Below are positions 7,038-14,579 of a stretch of 19,439 nt of DNA, piece by piece. The notes beneath the pieces are model-generated. The model worked only from the letters and a program-made list of their open reading frames with translations, was not told the DNA's origin and did not search any database. Source of the DNA: JAIKWW01 sp052169645 (GTDB lineage: Bacteria > Bacillota > Clostridia > Peptostreptococcales > Anaerovoracaceae); the NCBI GenBank assembly GCA_052169645.1, contig JBQNCA010000029.1, forward strand, positions 1 to 19,439, written 5' to 3'. Made by a program: the position numbers and the translations under genes. Each line of letters opens with the position of its first letter. Position 1 is the stretch's first letter.

Positions 7038-9566
7038 ATGAAAAGCTTCAGATTAAACGACAGTCTTACATGGAACGGTGTTCTTGATCCTGATTTAAGA
7101 ACCTTTGACATAGTTATGATGACTGAGTTTGGAACAACTTATAATTCATATGTATTGAAAGGCAGTGAAAAATCAGCACTTTTTGAAACTGCCAAGCTTA
7201 AGTTTTGGGAACAGTTCAAAGAGAGAGTTGAAGATGTAGTAAGCTTTAAGGAACTGGATTATATTATAGTAAACCATACGGAGCCGGATCATGCAGGCTC
7301 ACTCGAAAAGATTTTAGAAATCAATCCTACGGTACAGATAGTCGGTACAGCTACTGCTATAAGCTTTTTAAAGGAAATTGTAAATCATGAATTTTACAGC
7401 ATAATTGTTAAGGACGGCACATGTATTTCGTTGGGAGATAAAACTCTCAGCTTTATGATTCTTCCTAATCTGCATTGGCCTGATACCATGTACACCTATG
7501 TTGCGGAAGATAAGCTTCTGTTAACCTGCGATTCCTTCGGCTCACACTATAGCCATGAGGGTATACTGAGAAGCACTGTTACGGATGAAACAGGTTATCT
7601 CAAGGCTACAAAATATTATTTCGATAATATTATAGGACCTTACAAGAATCCTTACATGAGAAATGCTCTTGAAAGAATTAAGGATTTGGATATAAAGATG
7701 ATTTGCCCGGGACATGGACCTGTGCTCGATTCCAAGCTCGATGAAATATTGTCACTATATAATCAGTGGTGCGCACTTCCTCCGGCAAGAGAAAATAAGC
7801 TGGTCGTAATTCCTTATGTAAGTGCATACGGATATACGAAGGAGCTGGCAGAGCATATTGCAGCCGGTGTCAAAGAATGTGGGGGCATAGACGTTCATAT
7901 CTATGATATGGTTGAAGCAAGTGCTGAGGAAGTTCTCGGTGAAATCGCAGCTGCTGACGGACTTTTGTTCGGAACTCCGACTATAATAGGGGAAGCTTTG
8001 AATCCTATATGGCAGCTTACCATTTCAATGTTCCCTCCTGTACATGGCGGAAAGCTCGCAAGTGCTTTCGGAAGCTATGGCTGGAGCGGTGAAGGCGTAC
8101 CTCATATCATTGAGCGTCTTAAGCAGATTAGGCTCAGAGTCGTTGACGAGGGCTTCAAGATCAGATTCAAGCCGAGCGATGTAGAGCTTATGGATGCATT
8201 TGACTACGGTTATAACTTCGGATGTATACTGTTGAATAAGAACAATGACAGAGCTGCAAACAAGAGCGGCGGAAAGCAGCTTGTCAAGTGTCTGGTATGC
8301 GGTGAAGTTTTCGACGCATCGATAGAGGTTTGTCCGGTATGCGGTGCAGGTACGGACAAGTTCATACCGGTTGATGATACTACCCCTGATTTCAGAAAGG
8401 ATACTCAGGAAAGATTCGTAATAATCGGCGGCGGTGCAGCCGGCTTTAATGCTGCCAATGCTATAAGAGAAAGAAATGCTTCAGCTTCCATTACATTAAT
8501 AACTATGGAACCTGAACTGCCTTATAACAGACCTATGCTGACAAAGGCTTTACTTGCAGATTTCAATGACAATCAGCTTGCTATCAACGGTCCGGAATGG
8601 TATACGGAAAACAGAGTCAATATAAAAGTATCTACCACTGTTCAGAAAATAGATATTAAATCCCGTCAGGTTATTACGGATAACGGAACCTTTGATTATG
8701 ACAAGCTTATATATACTTTGGGTGCAAAATGCTTCGTAGTTCCTATTCAGGGAGCAACTCAGGATCATGTAATATCTGTAAGAAATATTGCCGATGCACA
8801 GAATATTCAGAAGAGACTGGCAGCAGGTGCAAATGAAGTCGTTGTTATAGGCGGCGGGGTCATGGGTCTTGAATCGGCATGGGAACTTAAGAAGGGCGGA
8901 TGCAAGGTAACGGTTCTGGAAACAGCTCCTCGTCTGCTTCCGAGACAGCTTGATACAGGCGCTTCAGATATGCTTGCCAAGTGCCTCGAAAGAGCGGGCA
9001 TCGCATATGTTACAGGTGCAAAGATTACGGAGATTACACAATCCGCAGTATTGCTCGAAGAGGGAAGCAGTTTCCCTGCACAGCTGGTGATACTTTCTAC
9101 AGGCATGAGACCTTACACTGAGGTTGCAGCCGATGCCGGTATCAAGATTGATAAACTTATAGTTGTAGATGATCACATGCGCACAAGCGAAACAGACATC
9201 TATGCGGCAGGTGATTGTACCGAATTTGAGGGCGGTCAGGCTGCGTTCTGGGCACAAGCTGTGGAGATGGGTCGCATAGCAGGTGCAAATGCGGCAGGCG
9301 ATGATCTGTCATATGAGACAATACCGCCTTCAATGGTTATAAATGCTATGAATACAAGCATATTTGCACTTGGAGACAACGGCAGCGATCCGAATAAGCA
9401 GTATAGAACCGTTGAAATCAAGGACGAAAAACGTCTCACATACGAAAAGTTCTATTTCTACAACAATATTCTCACAGGTGTTATGCTTATAGGCGATACC
9501 TCAAGAATGATAGAGCTGACTACAGCTATTCAGGAACAGAATACATTCAATGAAGTTATGAAATAA
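7038..9566 (+). CDS. Class-F flavodiiron protein: O2/NO reductase + short rubredoxin + NADH:rubredoxin oxidoreductase fusion
   Basis: This 842-residue three-module enzyme fits the clostridial FDP-F type. Residues 1-250 form the metallo-beta-lactamase-like diiron domain, with all ligands present: H80, E82, D84 and H85 (NHTEPDHAG), H146 (LHWPD), D165 and H226 (PGHGP). Residues about 254-395 form a flavodoxin domain with FMN loop SAYGYT (262-267). Residues 418-435 are a short-spaced rubredoxin (CLVC...CPVC) with only 10 residues between the Cys pairs. Residues about 458-842 form an FAD/NAD(P) oxidoreductase with FVIIGGGAAG, VVVIGGGVMG (about 600) and YAAGDCTE. Family knowledge: NADH electrons pass through FAD and rubredoxin to the FMN/diiron site, reducing O2 to water and/or NO to N2O in the cytoplasm. 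Start: ATG after AAGGAGG (7026-7032). The gene is monocistronic, closed by a strong terminator. Confidence 0.96.
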   Translation: MKSFRLNDSLTWNGVLDPDLRTFDIVMMTEFGTTYNSYVLKGSEKSALFETAKLKFWEQFKERVEDVVSFKELDYIIVNHTEPDHAGSLEKILEINPTVQIVGTATAISFLKEIVNHEFYSIIVKDGTCISLGDKTLSFMILPNLHWPDTMYTYVAEDKLLLTCDSFGSHYSHEGILRSTVTDETGYLKATKYYFDNIIGPYKNPYMRNALERIKDLDIKMICPGHGPVLDSKLDEILSLYNQWCALPPARENKLVVIPYVSAYGYTKELAEHIAAGVKECGGIDVHIYDMVEASAEEVLGEIAAADGLLFGTPTIIGEALNPIWQLTISMFPPVHGGKLASAFGSYGWSGEGVPHIIERLKQIRLRVVDEGFKIRFKPSDVELMDAFDYGYNFGCILLNKNNDRAANKSGGKQLVKCLVCGEVFDASIEVCPVCGAGTDKFIPVDDTTPDFRKDTQERFVIIGGGAAGFNAANAIRERNASASITLITMEPELPYNRPMLTKALLADFNDNQLAINGPEWYTENRVNIKVSTTVQKIDIKSRQVITDNGTFDYDKLIYTLGAKCFVVPIQGATQDHVISVRNIADAQNIQKRLAAGANEVVVIGGGVMGLESAWELKKGGCKVTVLETAPRLLPRQLDTGASDMLAKCLERAGIAYVTGAKITEITQSAVLLEEGSSFPAQLVILSTGMRPYTEVAADAGIKIDKLIVVDDHMRTSETDIYAAGDCTEFEGGQAAFWAQAVEMGRIAGANAAGDDLSYETIPPSMVINAMNTSIFALGDNGSDPNKQYRTVEIKDEKRLTYEKFYFYNNILTGVMLIGDTSRMIELTTAIQEQNTFNEVMK

Positions 9567-9597
9567 GTATTAGTCGAGCTGATTAAAGTCTGATAAA

Positions 9598-9626
9598 ATA
9601 AGGTCGGGGTTTCCGACCTTATTTTT
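9598..9626 (+). terminator. Rho-independent terminator after the flavodiiron gene
   Basis: ATAAGGTCGG (9598-9607) pairs perfectly with CCGACCTTAT (9613-9622) around a 5-base loop and is followed by a T run (9622-9626). It lies 31 bases after the stop codon. Confidence 0.9.
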
Positions 9627-9662
9627 ACGCTTAATTTTTATAAGTTGAGGAGGTTGATTCAT

Positions 9663-10307
9663 ATGAATAAAAAACGAAATATGCGTCCCGGAACTATGCT
9701 TAATCCGGTCCCGGTAGTTTTGGTTTCATGCGGAGAGGGCAAAAATAAAAATCTCATAACAATAGCATGGACGGGTATCATTAATTCCGATCCTCCAATG
9801 ACATATATTTCTGTGAGAAAGTCCAGACATTCACATTCTATAATCAGCAAATCCCGTGAATTTGTAATAAATTTGGTTGATGAGAATATAGTTAAAGCAA
9901 CAGATTTCTGCGGGGTTAAATCAGGTAGAGACGTCGATAAATTTGAAGCCTGCGGATTCACGGCGGCACCGAGCAGTCTTATATCATCTCCGATTGTATA
10001 TGAAGCGCCTGTAAATCTGGAATGTGCGGTAAAGGATATAATAGAGTTACCTTCACACGATATGTTTATTGCAGAAATCGTAAATGTGCATGCGGATGAA
10101 AGTTTATTTGATGCGAGTGACAGAATTCGTTTGGATAAAGCCGGAATGGTAGCATATAATCACGGAGAATATTTTGCTTTAAAGAAATCTCCGATAGGAA
10201 AATTCGGTTATTCGGTTATGAAGTCGTCTACAAGGAAACGTATAAACGGAGAAAAGCGCAGCAGGGCAAATTCACGCAGAAAAGGAAAAGATAAGGATTC
10301 TAAATGA
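9663..10307 (+). CDS. Flavin reductase-like FMN-binding split-barrel protein (flavoredoxin family)
   Basis: The frame is open from a TTG at 9645, but that codon lies in front of the AGGAGG at 9648-9653, so the ATG at 9663 (9 bases after it) is the real start, giving 214 residues. The sequence matches the FMN-binding split barrel of flavoredoxin/flavin reductase-like proteins: MLNPVPVVLVSCG, NLITIAWTGIINSDPPMTYI, VRKSRHSHSII and EFVINLVDENIV, then DFCGVKSGRDVDKFEACG. Family members bind FMN and act as small electron-transfer or flavin reductases. The exact partner is unknown. The C-terminus ends in a very basic tail of about 30 residues (TRKRINGEKRSRANSRRK...), which is not part of the fold. 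The stop overlaps the next gene's start by ATGA, implying translational coupling with the ABC exporter. Confidence 0.88.
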   Translation: MNKKRNMRPGTMLNPVPVVLVSCGEGKNKNLITIAWTGIINSDPPMTYISVRKSRHSHSIISKSREFVINLVDENIVKATDFCGVKSGRDVDKFEACGFTAAPSSLISSPIVYEAPVNLECAVKDIIELPSHDMFIAEIVNVHADESLFDASDRIRLDKAGMVAYNHGEYFALKKSPIGKFGYSVMKSSTRKRINGEKRSRANSRRKGKDKDSK

Positions 10308-12025
10308 CAGCTTCACTTTTAAGATATTTCAAACCTCACAAAAAGCTTTTCATTATAGATATGATATGTGCGGTCGTTGCCGCAGGGGTGGATTTGAGTT
10401 TCCCTCTGATATCGAGACATTCAATGTACCATTTGCTGCCTGACAAAAAATTTCATTTATTTTTTGTATTGATGTTTACAATCTTCGCTTTTTACGTGAT
10501 AAGAGCTCTCTGCTTTTTTGTAATGACCTATATAGGGCACACTTTCGGAGTGAGAGTTGAAACGGATATAAGACGCGATCTTTTTAAGCATATGCAGCAG
10601 CTTGATTTTGAATTTTATGATAAAAATCGTACAGGGCAGCTTATGAGCAGACTTACAGGAGATTTGTTTGAAATAACGGAGTTGGCTCATCACGGGCCGG
10701 AAGATATCGTGATTTCTTTATTTACGATCATAGGAGCTCTCGGATTTATGTTTCATATAGAGTGGAGGCTTGCACTTATAGTTGCGGTGTTGTTGCCTAT
10801 ATTTATTTTGATTGTAATGAGTCGACGCAAAAAAATGTCCGAGGCCTCTATTGAAGTAAAAAGAAAACTTGCAGAAATAAATTCCGATATAGAATCCTGC
10901 ATTTCAGGAATCCGTACAGGTAAAGCTTTTGCCAATGAAGCGGAGGATCTGGAGAGATTCTCTTCATCAAATCTGCGCTATAGAGATGCCAAGACCGTCT
11001 ATTACAAATCTATGGGCGGTTTTATCTCAATGCAGGAATTTTTTATGGGTATAATTCCGGTAACCGTTATAGCATTCGGCGGTTTTCTTATAATGGATAA
11101 TCGTCTAAATTATATTGAGCTCATAACATTTACTCTGTTTGTAGGTACGTTTATAACACCTATAAGAAAGCTTTCCAATTTTTCGGAGATATTTATAAAC
11201 GGTTCGGCAGGATTAAAACGTTTTTCGGAAATCATGGCAATAGAGCCTGATGTGCATGAAAAATCGGATGCTGAGGAGCTTAAAGTTAATGAAGGCAGCA
11301 TAGACATCAATAATATATCATTTTCATATAACGGAAAAACAAATGCTATAGAAAATATTGATTTACATATAAAGGGCGGGAAAACCGTCGCTGTCGTAGG
11401 TCATTCAGGAGGAGGCAAAACGACATTGTGCCGACTTATTCCGAGATTTTATGATGTAAGTGCGGGAAGTATTTGTATAGATGGAAATGATATACGAGAT
11501 GTGAGTAAACATTCCTTAAGAAAAAATATAGGTGTAGTTCAGCAGGATGTCTTTATTTTTGCAGATACCGTGTATAGGAATATCCTATACGGAAGACCCG
11601 ATGCTTCTTATGATGAAGTTATAGAAGCAGCTAAAAGAGCGGAGATTTTTGATGATATAATGGAAATGTCGCAAAAGTTCGATACTTATGTGGGTGAGCG
11701 GGGTACACAGCTTTCAGGAGGGCAAAAGCAGCGTATATCCATAGCCAGAATATTTCTTAAAAATCCCAAAATTATTATATTGGATGAGGCGACCTCAGCT
11801 CTCGACACCATAACCGAGGAAAAGATTCAAGGCAGCTTTGACAGACTGTCGGAAGGTCGAACAACCATTATCATAGCACATAGGTTGGCTACGGTTCGCA
11901 ATGCGGATGAGATAGTTTTGATTGACAAAGGTAGGATTATGGAACAGGGAACCCATAAAGAGCTGATTGATAAATCCGGATACTATGCAGCTCTTTATAA
12001 TACACAAAAGCTTTTTGTCGATTAG
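10304..12025 (+). CDS. ABC exporter, fused permease and ATPase half-transporter
   Basis: This is a 573-residue half-transporter of the MdlB/MsbA/LmrA type. The N-terminal part has about six hydrophobic segments between residues 15 and 290, with the coupling sequence FEFYDKNRTGQLMSRLTGD typical of type IV exporters. The ATPase domain starts near residue 330 and has Walker A GHSGGGKTT (about 366-374), a Q-loop (IGVVQQDVFIF), signature LSGGQKQR (about 470), Walker B IIILDEATSALD and the H-loop IIIAHRL. It would work as a homodimer unless a partner is encoded elsewhere. Substrate cannot be inferred; this clade includes lipid, drug and peptide exporters. The start overlaps the stop of the upstream flavin-reductase-like gene. 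No clear terminator follows within 50 bases. Confidence 0.95.
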   Translation: MTASLLRYFKPHKKLFIIDMICAVVAAGVDLSFPLISRHSMYHLLPDKKFHLFFVLMFTIFAFYVIRALCFFVMTYIGHTFGVRVETDIRRDLFKHMQQLDFEFYDKNRTGQLMSRLTGDLFEITELAHHGPEDIVISLFTIIGALGFMFHIEWRLALIVAVLLPIFILIVMSRRKKMSEASIEVKRKLAEINSDIESCISGIRTGKAFANEAEDLERFSSSNLRYRDAKTVYYKSMGGFISMQEFFMGIIPVTVIAFGGFLIMDNRLNYIELITFTLFVGTFITPIRKLSNFSEIFINGSAGLKRFSEIMAIEPDVHEKSDAEELKVNEGSIDINNISFSYNGKTNAIENIDLHIKGGKTVAVVGHSGGGKTTLCRLIPRFYDVSAGSICIDGNDIRDVSKHSLRKNIGVVQQDVFIFADTVYRNILYGRPDASYDEVIEAAKRAEIFDDIMEMSQKFDTYVGERGTQLSGGQKQRISIARIFLKNPKIIILDEATSALDTITEEKIQGSFDRLSEGRTTIIIAHRLATVRNADEIVLIDKGRIMEQGTHKELIDKSGYYAALYNTQKLFVD

Positions 12026-12116
12026 GATGATATATGACAAGCAGTATATATGGAATAAAATTGACAATTAAATAACAATCTGAAGTCCCAAATCCTTTGG
12101 AATTTCAACTCTTTTG

Positions 12117-12146
12117 TTGACTTTTGCCGTAGCGCTGGTTTAAAAT
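12117..12146 (+). promoter_or_regulatory. Promoter of the radical SAM gene
   Basis: TTGACT (12117-12122) and TAAAAT (12141-12146) are separated by 18 bases, about 48 bases before the start codon. A TTGACA at 12061 has no partner -10 at the right distance. Confidence 0.55.
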
Positions 12147-12193
12147 ATTAACAGTTTGTAAATCCGTTCGATTATGGAGGAATCAGAATTATC

Positions 12194-13075
12194 ATGAGTA
12201 ATAACCCTTATAAGACAAGAGAGGGCGGAGCTACCGTAACTGTCTTTGTTCCTTATGACTGTCATAATAATTGCCCGTTTTGTGTAAATAAAGAAGAGTA
12301 TGGCGATATGAGCGATTTCAGCCTTGAAAAAATTTGTGAGAGCATAGACATCATGGATGCAATAACACCTAATTGTGATTTCGTATTCACAGGCGGAGAA
12401 CCGTTTGCAAATTTGGAATCCCTGCAGGTTCTTTTAGATAAGGTTCCCTCGACGCATAAAATTTTTATAAATACAACATTTCCTGTATTTGATGATCGTA
12501 AACCTGAAGATATGTTGGCTTTTTGTGAAAAGAATAAGGATAAGATTACATGTATAAATATTTCACGTCATCTTGTGAAATATGTTGAGGAATCAGATGA
12601 TGAATTAATTGCTCAAATTCCTGTAAACACTCGCATAAACTGTGTGCTTTACAGAGATTATCCGAGAGAAAAGCTTACAGGCTATATGGACAGGTTCAAT
12701 AAATATCGTATTCCGATACAGTTCAGATTTGATTATACAGATACAACACCTGAAAATCTGTATGAGGAGGAGAATGATAAAATTCTTCAGGATCTTAAGG
12801 AATTTTGTGAATATACGGGTCTTGACGGATGCAGGATGAGATGTGGTTTCCATTTTAATTATAAAGACTTGAAGCTTACATACCATAAAACACTTCCGTA
12901 CAGCACAATTGTAGAAAACGACGGGAAGCAGACTTACGATATCCTTTATGATATTCTCATTAAGCAAAATGGTGATATTCACGGAGATTGGGACGGGAAG
13001 GTTCTGGATGTTGAAAAGTATAGGCATGTCACCTATGAGCCATATGATCTGAAGTGGATTGAAGGTCATGAATAG
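12194..13075 (+). CDS. Radical SAM protein of unknown function
   Basis: This is a 293-residue protein with the radical SAM cluster motif C23-x3-C27-x2-C30 (CHNNCPFC), which binds the [4Fe-4S] cluster that cleaves S-adenosylmethionine. FTGGEP (about 65-70) is the SAM-binding GGE motif. The barrel continues through FINTTFPVF and INCVLYRDYP. Near the C-terminus three more cysteines (C205, C213, C217; segment GLDGCRMRCGFHF) could be structural or ligand a second metal site. They do not form a clear SPASM domain. A closing segment, IKQNGDIHGDWDG, is distinctive. Homology to a named enzyme is not evident to me, so the reaction is unknown. The GGAGG at 12176-12180 is 13 bases from the ATG, rather far. 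Its own promoter and downstream terminator make it a separate unit from the molybdopterin-binding operon that follows. Confidence 0.88.
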   Translation: MSNNPYKTREGGATVTVFVPYDCHNNCPFCVNKEEYGDMSDFSLEKICESIDIMDAITPNCDFVFTGGEPFANLESLQVLLDKVPSTHKIFINTTFPVFDDRKPEDMLAFCEKNKDKITCINISRHLVKYVEESDDELIAQIPVNTRINCVLYRDYPREKLTGYMDRFNKYRIPIQFRFDYTDTTPENLYEEENDKILQDLKEFCEYTGLDGCRMRCGFHFNYKDLKLTYHKTLPYSTIVENDGKQTYDILYDILIKQNGDIHGDWDGKVLDVEKYRHVTYEPYDLKWIEGHE

Positions 13076-13248
13076 AAGATTATAGTGAGAAGCTTATGAA
13101 TAGAATTTCTTATGGAGCTTGCAATTATTTTTTTCTGAGCTTCTCTTTTCAGCTCATATAAATAACAGTCATGATGCGGTAGCTTGGGTTTAATAATTTC
13201 AATAATTGGACACTGAAATAGTAAAAATTGAAAATTATACCTACAAAG

Positions 13249-13282
13249 AAGATGTCTTGTAAAAAAGCAGGACATCTTTTTT
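13249..13282 (+). terminator. Rho-independent terminator after the radical SAM gene
   Basis: AAGATGTCTTG (13249-13259) pairs with CAGGACATCTT (13268-13278) with one G-U pair, and is followed by a T run to 13282. It lies about 170 bases after the stop codon. In between, GAGAAGCT (13087-13094) and AGCTTCTC (13138-13145), followed by TTTTC, may form a weaker earlier terminator. No gene is visible in 13076-13248. Confidence 0.85.
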
Positions 13283-13344
13283 ATAGGAAATAAAAAATTT
13301 TGACTGAAAAATAACGAATCTCTTATTGGATATTATAAATATCC

Positions 13345-13373
13345 TTGATATAGGTTAAAAAATACATTAAAAT
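13345..13373 (+). promoter_or_regulatory. Sigma-A promoter of the molybdopterin-binding/YopX operon
   Basis: TTGATA (13345-13350) and TAAAAT (13368-13373) are separated by exactly 17 bases. The predicted transcript starts near 13380, leaving a leader of about 137 bases before the TTG start codon. Confidence 0.75.
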
Positions 13374-13379
13374 TAGACA

Positions 13380-13516
13380 TGAAGAGGAGTGAATCATGGA
13401 TTGTGATTCACTCATTTAGAGTAAATACTATTTATTAAGGATACCGATAGGCGAGGGACGATATCGGTATCCGGATTCTGTGCGCTCCAAGTTCAGAGTT
13501 TTGTGGAGGAAATAAA
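13380..13516 (+). promoter_or_regulatory. Structured 5' leader with two perfect hairpins and a possible RBS-masking stem
   Basis: Hairpin 1 is GAGTGAATCA (13387-13396) with TGATTCACTC (13404-13413) and a 7-base loop. Hairpin 2 is GGATACCGATA (13439-13449) with TATCGGTATCC (13462-13472) and a purine-rich 12-base loop. Neither is followed by a T tract, so they are not simple terminators. CTCCA (13485-13489) can pair with TGGAG (13504-13508), which overlaps the ribosome binding site GGAGG. Position before a molybdopterin-binding protein suggests a cofactor-responsive element. I could not match it to the Moco or any other riboswitch consensus. Confidence 0.55.
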
Positions 13517-14542
13517 TTGAAAAGAGAAACTATACGAGTCGAAGACGCGGTAGGAAAGATACTTGCACATGATATTACAAAGATTGTTAAAGGTGAGTTT
13601 AAAGGCTCACTTTTTAAAAAAGGACATGTTATAGAGCCTGAAGATGTTGATCTTCTGAAAAATGTGGGTAAATATAATATATTCGTACTTGAACTTGATG
13701 AAAACGAAGTTCATGAGGATGAAGCAGGTATCAGGCTCGGAGAAGCTATACACGGCAAGGGCACATATACAGCCCCGCCTAAGGAAAGCCGAGTAAACAT
13801 ATTTGCAGAATATGACGGACTTTTAAAAATCAATCGCGAGGTTATAGAACGTATTAACGATTTGCCTTATATAATCTGCGCCACACTGCCTGATAATATG
13901 AAGGTTGAAAAGGGACAGATGTTGGCAGGAACAAAAGTTATTCCGCTGGTCGTAAACGGTGAGGACGTGAGCGCGGTGGAAAAAGTCTGTTCAGAGGCTG
14001 ATTGGGTGATAGAGGTTAAACCTTTTCAAAAAAAGAAGGTGGCATGTCTTATTACAGGAAGCGAAGTGTTTTACAATAGAATTCCTGACGGATTTGCTCC
14101 GGTTATAACTGAAAAAGTGAAATCCTACGGTTCGGAGATGATGGAAATAGATTATGCACCTGACGATTTGGAAATAATAAGAGATAAAATTTCAGCTTTC
14201 AAAGATAAAGGTGCGGAATTGATTTTTACTACAGGCGGAATGTCGGTAGATCCTGATGACCTGACTCCGACAGCAATAAAGGAGACAGGTGCGGATATTG
14301 TAAAATACGGAGCATCGGCATTGCCTGGCGCCATGTTTATGATGGCTTATTTAGACGGTGTTCCTATTATGGGAGTTCCCGCCTGCGGAATGTTTTTCAG
14401 AACTACAGTTGTAGATCTGTTGCTTCCGAGAGTTTTTGCAGGTGAAAAAATTGAAAAGTCGGATATTGTTAAATTCGGTGTCGGCGGTCTGTGCATGCAA
14501 TGTGAAGAATGTGTATGGCCTAATTGCACTTTCGGTAAATAG
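13517..14542 (+). CDS. MoeA/Mog-type molybdopterin-binding protein with four-Cys C-terminal tail
   Basis: This 341-residue protein starts at TTG with GGAGG at 13505-13509. Residues 1-165 resemble an N-terminal MoeA-like region (IRVEDAVGKILAHDITKI, FKKGHVIEPEDVDLL). Residues about 172-320 are a MoCF/Mog-fold domain: ACLITGSEVFYNRIPDGFAP, the DDLEIIRDKI helix, LIFTTGGMSVDPDDLTPTAI, then PGAMFMMAYLDGVPIMGVPA. These are the molybdopterin-binding elements of MogA/MoeA, although the usual DSN-type loop differs. The tail has C326, C329, C332 and C337 (GLCMQCEECVWPNCTFGK), a likely metal or Fe-S site. In true MoeA the domain inserts molybdate into adenylylated molybdopterin. Here the protein is shorter than MoeA and no other Moco synthesis gene is nearby, so its precise role is open. 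It heads a tight operon of five genes. Confidence 0.88.
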   Translation: MKRETIRVEDAVGKILAHDITKIVKGEFKGSLFKKGHVIEPEDVDLLKNVGKYNIFVLELDENEVHEDEAGIRLGEAIHGKGTYTAPPKESRVNIFAEYDGLLKINREVIERINDLPYIICATLPDNMKVEKGQMLAGTKVIPLVVNGEDVSAVEKVCSEADWVIEVKPFQKKKVACLITGSEVFYNRIPDGFAPVITEKVKSYGSEMMEIDYAPDDLEIIRDKISAFKDKGAELIFTTGGMSVDPDDLTPTAIKETGADIVKYGASALPGAMFMMAYLDGVPIMGVPACGMFFRTTVVDLLLPRVFAGEKIEKSDIVKFGVGGLCMQCEECVWPNCTFGK

Positions 14543-14579
14543 CTTATATTTGTAAATTTGAGTAAGGAGAATTATATAA

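Noticed and set aside
9645..9662. TTG start for the flavin-reductase-like gene
   Set aside because: The TTG precedes the AGGAGG ribosome binding site, so the ATG at 9663 is the start.
12605..13069. A 154-residue open frame antisense to the radical SAM gene
   Set aside because: It lies entirely within a well-supported gene, has no ribosome binding site of note and its translation has no recognisable domain; it is a shadow frame.
13380..13516. Moco or other known riboswitch call
   Set aside because: The position fits, but I could not match the hairpins and loops to any consensus I recall, so it is reported only as a structured leader.
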